A stretch of DNA of 46,617 nt. Source: Vibrio hangzhouensis. Its GTDB lineage: Bacteria > Pseudomonadota > Gammaproteobacteria > Enterobacterales > Vibrionaceae. The stretch is from assembly GCF_900107935.1 (NCBI RefSeq), contig NZ_FNVG01000032.1:1-46617 (forward strand), written 5' to 3'. The position numbers and the translations under genes were made by a program. This document shows positions 6,952 through 14,521 of the stretch, in pieces. The notes under the pieces were generated by a model that worked only from the letters and a program-made list of their open reading frames with translations, was not told the origin of the DNA and made no database searches. Each line of letters begins with the position of its first letter. Positions within the stretch are counted from its first letter, which is position 1.

Positions 6952-7746
6952 TTGAAAAAAAGTACTCGAAACCTCCATCCTTCTCTTTCTATTGATAAAA
7001 TGCCGTCAGACGTTTTTATGAACTTCGACGCCTTTCTTTCAAATACCGAAACACGAGTTCACTGCCACCCATGGGGACAGGTACAGCTTATCAGTGGTGG
7101 AATTCTGGAAATGGAAGCGCAGGACACACGTTTTCTTGCACCGCCTCATCTGGCTATTTGGGTACCCGCTGGCGTGATGCACTGCAGTTTTAACCGCAAA
7201 CCCCTGGAATACTGTTCACTTAATATTGCTCATGAATTGACGTCGACATTTCCAAAGAAAACCAGCCTTATTAAAGTGACACCGATTGTATCGTCGATTA
7301 TCGAGGATTTTCGTCACCGTAGTATCAACGTAGCGGGATCAGAAAAGGACAAACGTCTGGTTCAAGTGCTCCTAGACCAACTCAGCGATCAGCAAGAGCA
7401 ACATCATTTCTTACCTTCAAGCAACAATAAATACCTGGCACCGATACTTGCGGCGATTGAGGAAGAACCCACTAACGATATCAGCCTTAATGACTGGGCG
7501 AGCAAAGTGCATACTACAGAGCGTACATTAGCTCGTTATTGCCAGAGTGAGTTGGGGATGAGTTTCACCGAGTGGCGCTTGCGCGTCAGGTACCTCTACT
7601 CAATGGATTTACTAAGGGCGGGCCACTCAGTTAAAGAGGTTGCATTCACGCTTGGCTATAATCAAGCAAGCCCGTTTATTGCGATGTTTAAAAAGTACTC
7701 AGGGCAGACACCTGAGCAATATAAGAACAAGTTATTGCAAAACTAG
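6952..7746 (+). CDS. AraC-family transcriptional regulator with cupin-type N-domain
   Basis: A 264-residue protein. The N-terminal half (about 25-110) looks like a cupin sensor: VHCHPWGQVQLISGGILEME and PPHLAIWVPAGVMHCSF. The C-terminal 100 residues hold two helix-turn-helix units, ending VKEVAFTLGYNQASPFIAMF and FKKYSGQTPEQYKN, the AraC signature. Translation starts at TTG 6952, preceded by AGGAAG; the next ATG, at 7000, has no ribosome site. It is divergent from the EamA transporter and probably regulates it in response to a small ligand. Its stop codon shares the palindrome CTAG with the stop of the convergent LacI-type gene. Confidence 0.88.
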   Translation: MKKSTRNLHPSLSIDKMPSDVFMNFDAFLSNTETRVHCHPWGQVQLISGGILEMEAQDTRFLAPPHLAIWVPAGVMHCSFNRKPLEYCSLNIAHELTSTFPKKTSLIKVTPIVSSIIEDFRHRSINVAGSEKDKRLVQVLLDQLSDQQEQHHFLPSSNNKYLAPILAAIEEEPTNDISLNDWASKVHTTERTLARYCQSELGMSFTEWRLRVRYLYSMDLLRAGHSVKEVAFTLGYNQASPFIAMFKKYSGQTPEQYKNKLLQN

Positions 7747-8699
7747 CGTCGATTCGTCACGGACTCGCGAGTCACCAGGCGACCGGTAATAAGAGGCTTG
7801 TGGCTGGTGGGTCTGTCATCAAGAATGGCGTCAAGCTGTTCCATGGCAAAATCAACGATCTGCTGAGATGGATAGCTGATGCAGGTCAAAGGAGGATTTA
7901 ACTGGCTGGCAAGTTGTGAGTCTTCTAAAGATACGATGGATACCTCTTGTGGGGTGGCCAAGTTGAAGTCGCGGAACAGGTTCATCGCAACTGCAGCCTG
8001 GCTATCGCGCATCACGACCAGTGCGGTAAACGGGTGGTAACTGTTCAGCAGCGACATGATCGCCTGTTCGCTGTTGCCGTTTGCAGTGACAATCAGTTGG
8101 CGATTCACAGGCATTGCTAAGTTTTGCAATGACGTTTTGTACCCCTCCAGCACCTGATTGGAAGCGTAGCTTTCATCATCAACAACAATCGCAATGCTAG
8201 TATGACCTTTGCTCGAAAGGAAACGACAGGCACTTTCAGCGGCAAATTTATAGTCGTAGCCGATGGCATGTTCGGCACTGGCTAAGCCGTCGATAGCGAT
8301 GATGTTGTCGTTTTTAAGGGCTTCTGTCGTGCCGCCGAGCGAGATAATCGCATCACAATGCCTTTGGTTGAGCTCTTCAACCATTCGTATCTGTTCTTCT
8401 GGTGTTTCGGCAAACTGAACCAACATATGTTTGCCTTTTGCTTTTAGCGATTTAGCCAGAAGGGGAAGGTAGGTAGAGACCTGACCTGCATCGGTCGAAG
8501 AAAGAATCACGCCAATGTAATCTGAGCGCTGGTTAGCGAGTGTTTGCGCGGCAGCATTTGGTCGGTAATTTAATTCTTCAGCAGCTCTGAGTACGGCTTC
8601 ACGGCTTTCTGGTTTTACACCACGGCTGCCACTCATTACCCGCGATACCGTGGCTTTAGACACGTTGGCCAATAATGAGACGTCAGTAATAGTAGCCAT
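7743..8699 (-). CDS. LacI-family transcriptional regulator of the PTS locus
   Basis: A 318-residue repressor. The N-terminal helix-turn-helix is MATITDVSLLANVSKATVSR followed by VMSGSRGVKPESREAVLRAA and the hinge ELNYRPNAAAQTLANQRS. The rest is a periplasmic-binding-like ligand domain. An AAGG ribosome site is eight bases from the ATG. A palindromic LacI-type operator lies 38 bases upstream, which suggests autoregulation, and a related larger palindrome lies before the PTS genes. The placement next to EIIA/EIIC/EIIB indicates control of that operon, probably lifted by the imported phosphosugar or its product. The ligand is not known. Confidence 0.9.
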   Translation of the reverse strand: MATITDVSLLANVSKATVSRVMSGSRGVKPESREAVLRAAEELNYRPNAAAQTLANQRSDYIGVILSSTDAGQVSTYLPLLAKSLKAKGKHMLVQFAETPEEQIRMVEELNQRHCDAIISLGGTTEALKNDNIIAIDGLASAEHAIGYDYKFAAESACRFLSSKGHTSIAIVVDDESYASNQVLEGYKTSLQNLAMPVNRQLIVTANGNSEQAIMSLLNSYHPFTALVVMRDSQAAVAMNLFRDFNLATPQEVSIVSLEDSQLASQLNPPLTCISYPSQQIVDFAMEQLDAILDDRPTSHKPLITGRLVTRESVTNRR

Positions 8700-8736
8700 G
8701 AAAACAACCTTAATTCATTCAGAGAGTTTCTGCATA

Positions 8737-8753
8737 TGGGAAACCGTTTCCCA
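8737..8753. promoter_or_regulatory. LacI-type operator TGGGAAACCGTTTCCCA
   Basis: A 17-base palindrome with a central CG-containing core, typical of LacI/GalR-family operators. It sits just upstream of the LacI-family gene. Its GGAAACCG core is shared with the 38-base palindrome at 11161-11198, so one regulator probably binds both. Confidence 0.8.
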
Positions 8754-8821
8754 CAATTTCCGATATTGTACTCTTTTAGAGGTAGTGAGCCAAGTCGTCA
8801 CAACAAGTGAATGAGGAAAAT

Positions 8822-8858
8822 AGCAGCTCCGGAAGGAAGGGAGCACGGTAGAGCTGCT
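8822..8858 (-). terminator. Hairpin/terminator after EIIA gene
   Basis: AGCAGCTC (8822-8829) pairs with GAGCTGCT (8851-8858); on the minus strand it is followed by ATTTTCC. It forms a second stop signal behind the hairpin at 8872-8898. Confidence 0.5.
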
Positions 8859-8871
8859 TCGACCAATAATC

Positions 8872-8898
8872 AAAAGGTGATCCTATGTAACACCTTTT
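8872..8898. terminator. Bidirectional Rho-independent terminator
   Basis: AAAAGGTG (8872-8879) pairs perfectly with CACCTTTT (8891-8898) around an 11-base loop. It lies about 60 bases past the EIIA stop and closes the PTS operon before the regulator gene. Confidence 0.65.
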
Positions 8899-8957
8899 CC
8901 CTGACTCGCTCCGTGTGGTCGATAAGTATGAAAAAAGTAATTAGCGTCGTGTCTGGA

Positions 8958-9275
8958 TTACTTCGCGATACGTTTGTGAAGTTCTATCATCTCTGCAACT
9001 AGCTCTTTGGCGAGCATTGAAGTCATTAGGTGGTCTTGTGCGTGAACCATAACTAACGTCATTTTCATCTTGCCCGTCCCTTCGTCTGCCTCAATCAGTT
9101 GGGTTTGGACCAAGTGAGCCTGGTTAGCGAACTCTTGTGCTTCTTTCATCAGACCTTCTGCTTCTTCAAACTCGCCATTTTTGGCGTGGCGAAGTGCTTC
9201 ATAACACAAGCTGCGTGACTGGCCTGCGTTAATGATGATGCCCATTACTTGTTCTTCTAGATCCGTATTATCCAT
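8958..9275 (-). CDS. PTS EIIA component, lactose/cellobiose family
   Basis: A 105-residue cytoplasmic protein of the three-helix EIIA-Lac fold, starting MDNTDLEEQVMGIIINAGQS. The phosphorylatable His is in MVHAQDHLMTS, with acidic QDHL next to it as in ChbA/LacF. It passes phosphate from HPr to the EIIB encoded upstream. GAGG eight bases before the ATG at 9275 supports this start over one ten codons earlier. It is the last gene of the EIIB-EIIC-EIIA operon. No phospho-beta-glucosidase is adjacent, so the disaccharide is unassigned; cellobiose or chitobiose are the family's usual substrates. Confidence 0.92.
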   Translation of the reverse strand: MDNTDLEEQVMGIIINAGQSRSLCYEALRHAKNGEFEEAEGLMKEAQEFANQAHLVQTQLIEADEGTGKMKMTLVMVHAQDHLMTSMLAKELVAEMIELHKRIAK

Positions 9276-9316
9276 TTTCGTGCCTCTTAAATATTGTGTA
9301 CCCAAAGGTAGGAAGT

Positions 9317-9355
9317 GTCGCCCCGTGCTTACCCCAATTAAGACTAAGGGGCGAC
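9317..9355. other. Intercistronic hairpin between EIIC and EIIA
   Basis: GTCGCCCC (9317-9324) pairs with GGGGCGAC (9348-9355). The T run (9356-9360) follows on the plus strand, not the coding strand, so on the operon mRNA this is a stable stem without a terminator tail. It could tune mRNA stability or relative expression. A smaller nested CCCC/GGGG alternative is possible. Confidence 0.5.
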
Positions 9356-9396
9356 TTTTTAGTTATTTCTGGCGTTAGGTTGCAAGCTTCTGGCGA

Positions 9397-10725
9397 TTAC
9401 GCTGTGGCTGGCTGACCCATTGCTTCTTGTTGTTTTTTCTCGTCCGCAGCTTCTTGCTCAAGCAGTTGCTTCTCATAAGCTTTTAGGAACGGTAGGTACA
9501 TCATTGCTGACATCGCCATGCAGATGAAGCACATGATGACAGGACTGAATGCCCAGTTCGCGGCCCAGGATGCACCGATAGGTCCTGGTGTTGTCCAAGG
9601 CGTGAGAGATACCACACGCTCAACCAGACCCCAGTCAAGAGCAAACCAGCCCAGAGTTGCATTCACCATAGGAACTAGAATGAATGGTAGGAAGAACACA
9701 GGGTTCATTATGATTGGTGCGCCGAATAGGATAGGTTCGTTGATGTTAAACAGACCCGGTACGGTACCCATCTTACCGATAGTGCGTAGGTGAGCCGCTT
9801 TGCTACGAAGCAGCAGGAATGCAAGTGGCAGTGTGGAACCTACGCCACCAATCAGTAGGTAGTGATCCCAAAAGCCTTGAACAAAGATGTGCGGAATGGC
9901 TTCACCAGCAGCAATAGCGGCTTGGTTTACAGAAAGGTTTGCCATCCAGAATGGGTTCATAATACCAGTAACGATCAGTGCACCGTGGATACCTGCAAAC
10001 CAAAGGATTTGACAAACGAGAACCGCAAGCAGTACTGCTGGAAGTGTATCAGATGCTGAAACCAGTGGCTGTACCAGTGCCATAATCGCTTGTGGGATGA
10101 TCATGCCAGTCTGAGCTTCAATGAACAGGTTCAGTGGGTGCAATGTCAGGATGATCGCGAGTACCGGAATAAGAATTTCGAATGAACGTGCAACACCGGT
10201 TGGTACTTCTGGTGGAAGCTTGATGGTAATGTTGTTACGTTTCAGAAATGCGTACACTTCGGTTGAATAAATAGCAGTAATAATTGCAGTAAAGATCCCT
10301 TGGCCAGAGAAGTACTGCATCGAAAGCATACCATCTTGAACGGGCGCTGCCACAAGCAAGAAGCTCATAAGCGACAGCAGTCCCGTCGTTACCGGGTCAA
10401 GATCATGGTGGCGAGCCAGGCTTGATGCGATCCCCACTGATATAAAGATCGTCATGATCCCCATGCTAAGGTTGAAGGGTAGTATCAATTGTTCGCGGTA
10501 AGTGTCAGAAAAGTCTAGCCATGCTCGTGCAAATCCCCATGTTGTCTCCGCTGAAAACGGGGGGAAGATAAACACCAGCATGAATGAACCAACAATCATA
10601 AAAGGGAGTGCGGCAATAAATCCGTCACGTATAGAAGTAATGTATTTTTGTTGGCCAATCTTACCGGCAATAGGGGTCACCTTTTGCTCGATAACATTGA
10701 CCATTTTGTCGTACATAGCACCCAT
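9397..10725 (-). CDS. PTS EIIC permease, lactose/cellobiose family (ChbC/CelB-like)
   Basis: A 442-residue membrane permease. The N-terminus has ITSIRDGFIAALPFMIVGSF. The transport core includes GIHGALIVTGIMNPFW (substrate His) and NINEPILFGAPIIMNP (the Glu proposed to bind the phosphorylated hydroxyl), both conserved in the family. It moves a disaccharide across the inner membrane for phosphorylation by EIIB. The start at 10725 has GAGAG seven bases upstream. The EIIB gene precedes it and the EIIA gene follows on the same strand, with hairpins in both gaps. A second EIIC (11480-12805) is similar over its whole length. Confidence 0.93.
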   Translation of the reverse strand: MGAMYDKMVNVIEQKVTPIAGKIGQQKYITSIRDGFIAALPFMIVGSFMLVFIFPPFSAETTWGFARAWLDFSDTYREQLILPFNLSMGIMTIFISVGIASSLARHHDLDPVTTGLLSLMSFLLVAAPVQDGMLSMQYFSGQGIFTAIITAIYSTEVYAFLKRNNITIKLPPEVPTGVARSFEILIPVLAIILTLHPLNLFIEAQTGMIIPQAIMALVQPLVSASDTLPAVLLAVLVCQILWFAGIHGALIVTGIMNPFWMANLSVNQAAIAAGEAIPHIFVQGFWDHYLLIGGVGSTLPLAFLLLRSKAAHLRTIGKMGTVPGLFNINEPILFGAPIIMNPVFFLPFILVPMVNATLGWFALDWGLVERVVSLTPWTTPGPIGASWAANWAFSPVIMCFICMAMSAMMYLPFLKAYEKQLLEQEAADEKKQQEAMGQPATA

Positions 10726-10761
10726 GTCGTTACTCTCGTTTGGATATTAAATTAAAAAGAA

Positions 10762-10802
10762 CGCTCGGAGTCGAAATAGAAATAAGGGAGGATCACCGAG
10801 CG
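10762..10802 (-). other. Intercistronic hairpin between EIIB and EIIC (possible attenuator)
   Basis: On the minus strand CGCTCGG and CCGAGCG form a 7-pair stem with a 27-base loop, followed by TTCTTTTTAATTT. It lies between the EIIB stop and EIIC start and could cause partial termination, so that EIIB is made in excess. Confidence 0.45.
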
Positions 10803-10810
10803 AAAGTCAG

Positions 10811-11116
10811 TTAGCCGATTAGCTCAATTGCAAAATCAAGCACCTTGTCACCTTTTTGCATGCCGTAATCCATCATGTTGATCGGCTCTACTTTGATGCC
10901 GTGTGCATCGGCTTTCTTTTGGAAGTCAGCTTGCATGTACTTAACTTGGGGGCCAAGTAGTACGACTTCGTAGTTCCCCACCTGAGCATCGAACTCGCTA
11001 GCACCAAAGGCTTTTATTTCAGCTTCGATACCACGCTCTTGCGCAGATGCTTCCATTTTTCTAACCAGTAGTGAGGTGGACATGCCGGCTGAGCAGCAAA
11101 GCATAATTTTTTTCAT
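10811..11116 (-). CDS. PTS EIIB component, lactose/cellobiose family
   Basis: A 101-residue cytoplasmic EIIB. The P-loop-like site MLCCSAGMSTSLLVRKM near the N-terminus carries the phosphorylated Cys of the CSAGMST motif. The middle has VVLLGPQVKYM, a ChbB/CelA signature. It receives phosphate from EIIA and passes it to the sugar bound by EIIC. GGAG is eight bases before the ATG. It is the first gene of the operon, with the promoter region (palindrome and CRP-like box) directly upstream. Confidence 0.93.
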   Translation of the reverse strand: MKKIMLCCSAGMSTSLLVRKMEASAQERGIEAEIKAFGASEFDAQVGNYEVVLLGPQVKYMQADFQKKADAHGIKVEPINMMDYGMQKGDKVLDFAIELIG

Positions 11117-11160
11117 TTTTTCTTCTCCAGAACCTTGAATGTGTCTGTACTATGCCTTTG

Positions 11161-11198
11161 TGGAAATAATTTGGAAACCGGTTTCCAAATTATTTCCA
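11161..11198. promoter_or_regulatory. 38-bp perfect palindromic operator in the divergent PTS promoter region
   Basis: Bases 11161-11179 are the exact reverse complement of 11180-11198. The core TTTGGAAACCGGTTTCCAAA is a LacI-family type operator, and outer TGGAAA/TTTCCA half-sites are repeated at both ends. It begins 45 bases before the EIIB start and is the natural target of the LacI-type regulator at 7743-8699. The outer half-sites could hold a second dimer or give cooperative binding. The surrounding gap (11117-11479) holds no convincing gene. Confidence 0.85.
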
Positions 11199-11204
11199 TT
11201 TAAG

Positions 11205-11220
11205 TGTGAAAGTGATCACT
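11205..11220. promoter_or_regulatory. CRP-cAMP binding site
   Basis: TGTGA-AAGTGA-TCACT differs from the consensus TGTGA-N6-TCACA only in the last base, with AAG before and TTG after. It lies seven bases from the 38-bp operator in the intergenic region between the two PTS units. This fits catabolite control of sugar uptake. Confidence 0.7.
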
Positions 11221-11479
11221 TGAAAATGATATTGAGGTCAATTTTCCGTGACGGAGTTAACGATGCTATTTCTGAATGGAAACTGAGTGGTGAAGACGTA
11301 AAAGTAACAAGAGGAGGGGTGGTTATTATATTTAATGCTGGTTTGTTGGGGATGGTCGGGGCTGTCATTCACTAAAATTAGCTGAAAAGTGTGGGGAAAG
11401 CATCAGATTTGGATGCGGCGTTTCCGTGCTGTTGATTAATCGGTTATTCTGACGCAGATCCAGACAATCGGTAGCCCAA

Positions 11480-12805
11480 ATGAATCACTCTATTATGAGA
11501 CTGTGTGCCAATCAGGTAGAGCAGTTCATGAATCCTATTGCAAAATTGTTGATGCGTAGCCAGCATTTGATGGCGATGCGAGATGGTTTCCAATTGGCGA
11601 TGCCGTTTATCTTTGTAGGCTGTATGTTTGTGCCTGTCATTTTCCCACCCTTTGCTGATGCGCAGTCATGGATGTCAGTGGCTTGGCTGGATATGTCTTA
11701 CGCTCTGAGGCCTATTTTGCTTCCGACCTATCAACTCACTTTGGGTGTTGTCGGACTTATTGTGTCGTTTGGTGTGTCTGCAAGTTTGGCCAAGAGTTAT
11801 CAACTGCCGGAGAGATTGTCTGGATTGACGGGATGTATGGCATTCCTCATGTTGGCTGGTTTTTACCTAAACGGTCAGGAGGATGTTCGTTATCTGGGGG
11901 GAGCAGGGCTATTTACCGCACTGATTGCCAGCATCTACTCTATTGAGGTTGTTCGTGTATTCATACGGCAGGGGTGGTACATCAAAATGCCAGAAGACGT
12001 GCCCATTCTCACTATACAGAGCTTTAAGCTCATCATTCCCATATTTGTTGTGCTGATAACCATTTCTTCGTTCAACGTGTTCCTAGAAGCGCAGTTTGGT
12101 GTACATTTTCCCCAACTTATTGAGGCGATTTTTCGTCCCTTAGTCCTGGCATCAGACAGTCTGGTCGCGGTGTTGGTCTCAATACTTATTTGTCAGTTGC
12201 TCTGGTTTATGGGAATTCATGGTGCATTAATTATTACTGGGATCATGAACCCATTCTGGATGTCGAATCTGTTAGAAAACCAAACAGCGTTAGAAGCCGG
12301 AGAAGCGGTATTGCCACACATCTATCTACCGGGATTTTGGGACTTCTTTTTACTTATTGGTGGGGTCGGTTCCACCCTGCCACTGGTATACCTGGCAATA
12401 AGGAGCCGTTCGAATCAATTAAAGTCGGTTGGCAAGGTTGGAGCAATCCCTGCGATATTTAATATCAACGAACCGATTTTATTTGGCTTTCCAATCATCA
12501 TGAATCCGCTGTTTCTCATACCGTTTGTGATGGTGCCCATGCTTAATGCAACATTAGCCTGGTTTCTGACGTCAGCTGAGATTTTAGACCGAGTCGTGTT
12601 GATGATTCCATGGTCCGTGCCTGCTCCAATTGGTGCGGCATGGGCGGCAAATGGTAGCTACATGAACGCCTTTATGGTGGGCTTTGCAATGATCAACTCT
12701 TATTTCATTTATCTGCCGTTTTTCAAAGCACATGAGAAGATACTGGTTGAACAGGAAGCTGAGAGAGCCGAGCGCATGCAGGGTAGAGAAATGGGTGTAT
12801 CGTGA
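11480..12805 (+). CDS. Orphan second PTS EIIC permease, lactose/cellobiose family
   Basis: A 441-residue permease paralogous to the EIIC at 9397-10725 along its whole length. It has MRDGFQLAMPFIFVGCMFVP, GIHGALIITGIMNPFW with the substrate His, and NINEPILFGFPIIMNP with the key Glu, so it looks transport-competent. No EIIA or EIIB is encoded next to it, so it would have to share those of the divergent operon. The ribosome site is weak (GGTAG). The shared regulatory region suggests joint control. It may move a related sugar or act as a sensor; sequence alone cannot decide. Confidence 0.88.
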   Translation: MNHSIMRLCANQVEQFMNPIAKLLMRSQHLMAMRDGFQLAMPFIFVGCMFVPVIFPPFADAQSWMSVAWLDMSYALRPILLPTYQLTLGVVGLIVSFGVSASLAKSYQLPERLSGLTGCMAFLMLAGFYLNGQEDVRYLGGAGLFTALIASIYSIEVVRVFIRQGWYIKMPEDVPILTIQSFKLIIPIFVVLITISSFNVFLEAQFGVHFPQLIEAIFRPLVLASDSLVAVLVSILICQLLWFMGIHGALIITGIMNPFWMSNLLENQTALEAGEAVLPHIYLPGFWDFFLLIGGVGSTLPLVYLAIRSRSNQLKSVGKVGAIPAIFNINEPILFGFPIIMNPLFLIPFVMVPMLNATLAWFLTSAEILDRVVLMIPWSVPAPIGAAWAANGSYMNAFMVGFAMINSYFIYLPFFKAHEKILVEQEAERAERMQGREMGVS

Positions 12806-12858
12806 ACTAAGCGGGATTGTCTCCTTCTCACCCAGATAGACGAGCTTTGGGCTTAGTT
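12805..12858 (+). other. Long-loop inverted repeat after the orphan EIIC
   Basis: AACTAAGC (12805-12812) pairs with GCTTAGTT (12851-12858), with a nested CCCA/TGGG pairing. It starts at the stop codon of the EIIC gene. There is no T run, so it is not a classical terminator. Confidence 0.3.
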
Positions 12859-12981
12859 AATATGTGTGCAATTTCTCACAAGATAAGACTGGTGACTTCG
12901 TTATATTGAGTTGTGATAAAGAAACTGACACTTCTTGAGTGTTATGATTTTCTCTCTATTATTTCCGGTATTTATACATAT

Positions 12982-13758
12982 ATGGTCACCAGACGGACTT
13001 GGCAAAACCTATCACTGATTTTTCTGTACACACTACTGATAGGGTGCGTTTATCAAATGCTAACGTTTCGAGAGGAATTAAGCTCGGACGCCGAAACGAT
13101 CATGCGTCGAATAGATGCGCAACTTTCAATAATCGAAGCTGACCTTCGCTCTCTTCCTATACCTGAAATCTGCAACGTACAAGAACAGACTGCGCTTGCC
13201 CATCACGTGTTCAAAAGCGTCGGAATACGGGGTTTGGTTATTGCAGACACAGCCAGTAGTGATCCTAAGTATTGCAGTAATTTCGGAACGCAAGAGCGCC
13301 TGATTGATGAAGCATTTTGGCAAGCGAAACAGGTTGAAGATGTCGTCTTTGCCAGGCTCCAAGTCACTGAGCATCGACGTGATCTCTCTTTTGCGTTGGC
13401 CGTTTATCGGGGGGACAAACTTGTCATCGGAACCATTAATCCAAGGGTAGTCTTGGGCTGGTGGATTGAACCTTATGACAATGATGCAAGAGTGACGATG
13501 TCTTTCCCTGACTCAGATATGCCTTTGCTTGATCGAAATCAAAGTGAATTCGCTGGTAAAGAGTTGTCGACTTCGTTGATGTCTTCTCGGTATCCAATTG
13601 AAATCAAAGTAACTAAAACCATGGGCCTGTTGACCGCTCGTATCGAAACCTTCTTTGTCAGGCTCTCAATTCTAGGTCTATTGGTTTTTGGGCTGGTCTT
13701 TGTCATTGATGTTTATACCAGATTAAACTCAGAGGAAGAATCTTATGAGCGCCTCTAA
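12982..13758 (+). CDS. Standalone CSS-type periplasmic sensor protein (first of a tandem pair), no EAL domain
   Basis: A 258-residue protein starting MVTRRTWQNLSLIFLYTLLI. One membrane helix (about 8-27), a periplasmic domain of about 190 residues and a second helix (about 225-247) are followed by only some ten residues. The periplasmic part has C64 and C98 (in KYCSNFG) and ends INPRVVLGWWIEP, as in the CSS-motif domain that precedes EAL phosphodiesterase domains in enterobacterial PdeC-type proteins. No EAL or other output domain follows. A GTG start at 12913 is possible, but the start at 12982 gives the same length as the downstream paralogue. It overlaps that gene by 14 bases, so translation is probably coupled. 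Confidence 0.7.
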   Translation: MVTRRTWQNLSLIFLYTLLIGCVYQMLTFREELSSDAETIMRRIDAQLSIIEADLRSLPIPEICNVQEQTALAHHVFKSVGIRGLVIADTASSDPKYCSNFGTQERLIDEAFWQAKQVEDVVFARLQVTEHRRDLSFALAVYRGDKLVIGTINPRVVLGWWIEPYDNDARVTMSFPDSDMPLLDRNQSEFAGKELSTSLMSSRYPIEIKVTKTMGLLTARIETFFVRLSILGLLVFGLVFVIDVYTRLNSEEESYERL

Positions 13759-14521
13759 GTTGTCGTATGGGAAATGGCTACTAGCCTTGTTGTTGAGTCT
13801 ATTTTTGAGTGCTTCCATTGCCTATCAGCATATATCCGGAGAAATACAGCGCAGTGCAAGCGGGTCGATACTGAAAATTGACAAGCGCATTGATGAAATC
13901 GTGACAGCCATTCGACAGTTTCCCTATGACGCCAGCTGCCCGGAATCTCTTATGGATGAATACGCCAATCTGGCGTACGAAAATGAACGTATTCGAGCGG
14001 TTGGGTTCATTAGTCCGAATGCCGATATATCTGAGGTCTGTAGCATGTTTGGTATCACTCAGTTAAGTGAACCCTACTGGGAGGGGAATTCGCGTTCCAA
14101 TATATTTATCGGCTGGTCATTGCTTACCAACTACTTTCCTGAAACCTCATTGGTTGTGGCAGTCGATGACAAAGAAAAACGCCTGTTTGCTTATGTGAAC
14201 CCGAGAAGGTTGGTGGGGTACTGGTTAGAGCCTGCTCTGGATTATGCCAATTACGCATTCTTTCTAACTGGTAAAGAGAGCCCTGTTTACAGGCGTGCTG
14301 ATCCAGTTGGTTCAGACTATGTACTTGCAGCAGAGCATCACTCTGTGTCCTATCCGTATTCGATTTCCGTGACAGCAGATATGATGACGTTATTGACTCG
14401 AACGCTTGTCTACTGGCTTCGCGCATTGGTTGCCATGTCTATTCTCGGTTCGTCAGTCTGGTTGCTCAATCAGTCATTTAGGGATAATCGATTAAAGTCG
14501 GCACATGACGATACCAACTAA
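13745..14521 (+). CDS. Standalone CSS-type periplasmic sensor protein (second of a tandem pair), no EAL domain
   Basis: A 258-residue paralogue of the preceding protein with the same plan: helix at about 10-28, periplasmic domain with C65 (DASCPES) and C99 (EVCSMFG), the motif VNPRRLVGYWLEP, then a helix near 222-243 and a short tail. Cys positions match the first protein to within one residue. In the CSS family these cysteines form a redox-sensitive disulfide that controls a cytoplasmic EAL domain; here that domain is missing. AGAGGAAG inside the upstream gene serves as its ribosome site. Its stop overlaps the stop of the convergent EamA gene by a few bases. The pair may form a heterodimer; the partner for output is unknown. 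Confidence 0.75.
   Translation: MSASKLSYGKWLLALLLSLFLSASIAYQHISGEIQRSASGSILKIDKRIDEIVTAIRQFPYDASCPESLMDEYANLAYENERIRAVGFISPNADISEVCSMFGITQLSEPYWEGNSRSNIFIGWSLLTNYFPETSLVVAVDDKEKRLFAYVNPRRLVGYWLEPALDYANYAFFLTGKESPVYRRADPVGSDYVLAAEHHSVSYPYSISVTADMMTLLTRTLVYWLRALVAMSILGSSVWLLNQSFRDNRLKSAHDDTN

Noticed and set aside
8811..9002. 63-codon plus-strand frame between the LacI-type gene and EIIA gene
   Set aside because: It covers two terminator hairpins and the EIIA 3' end and looks non-coding.
11139..11375. 78-codon plus-strand frame in the PTS divergent region
   Set aside because: It contains the whole 38-bp operator and the CRP-like box, has no ribosome site and resembles no protein.
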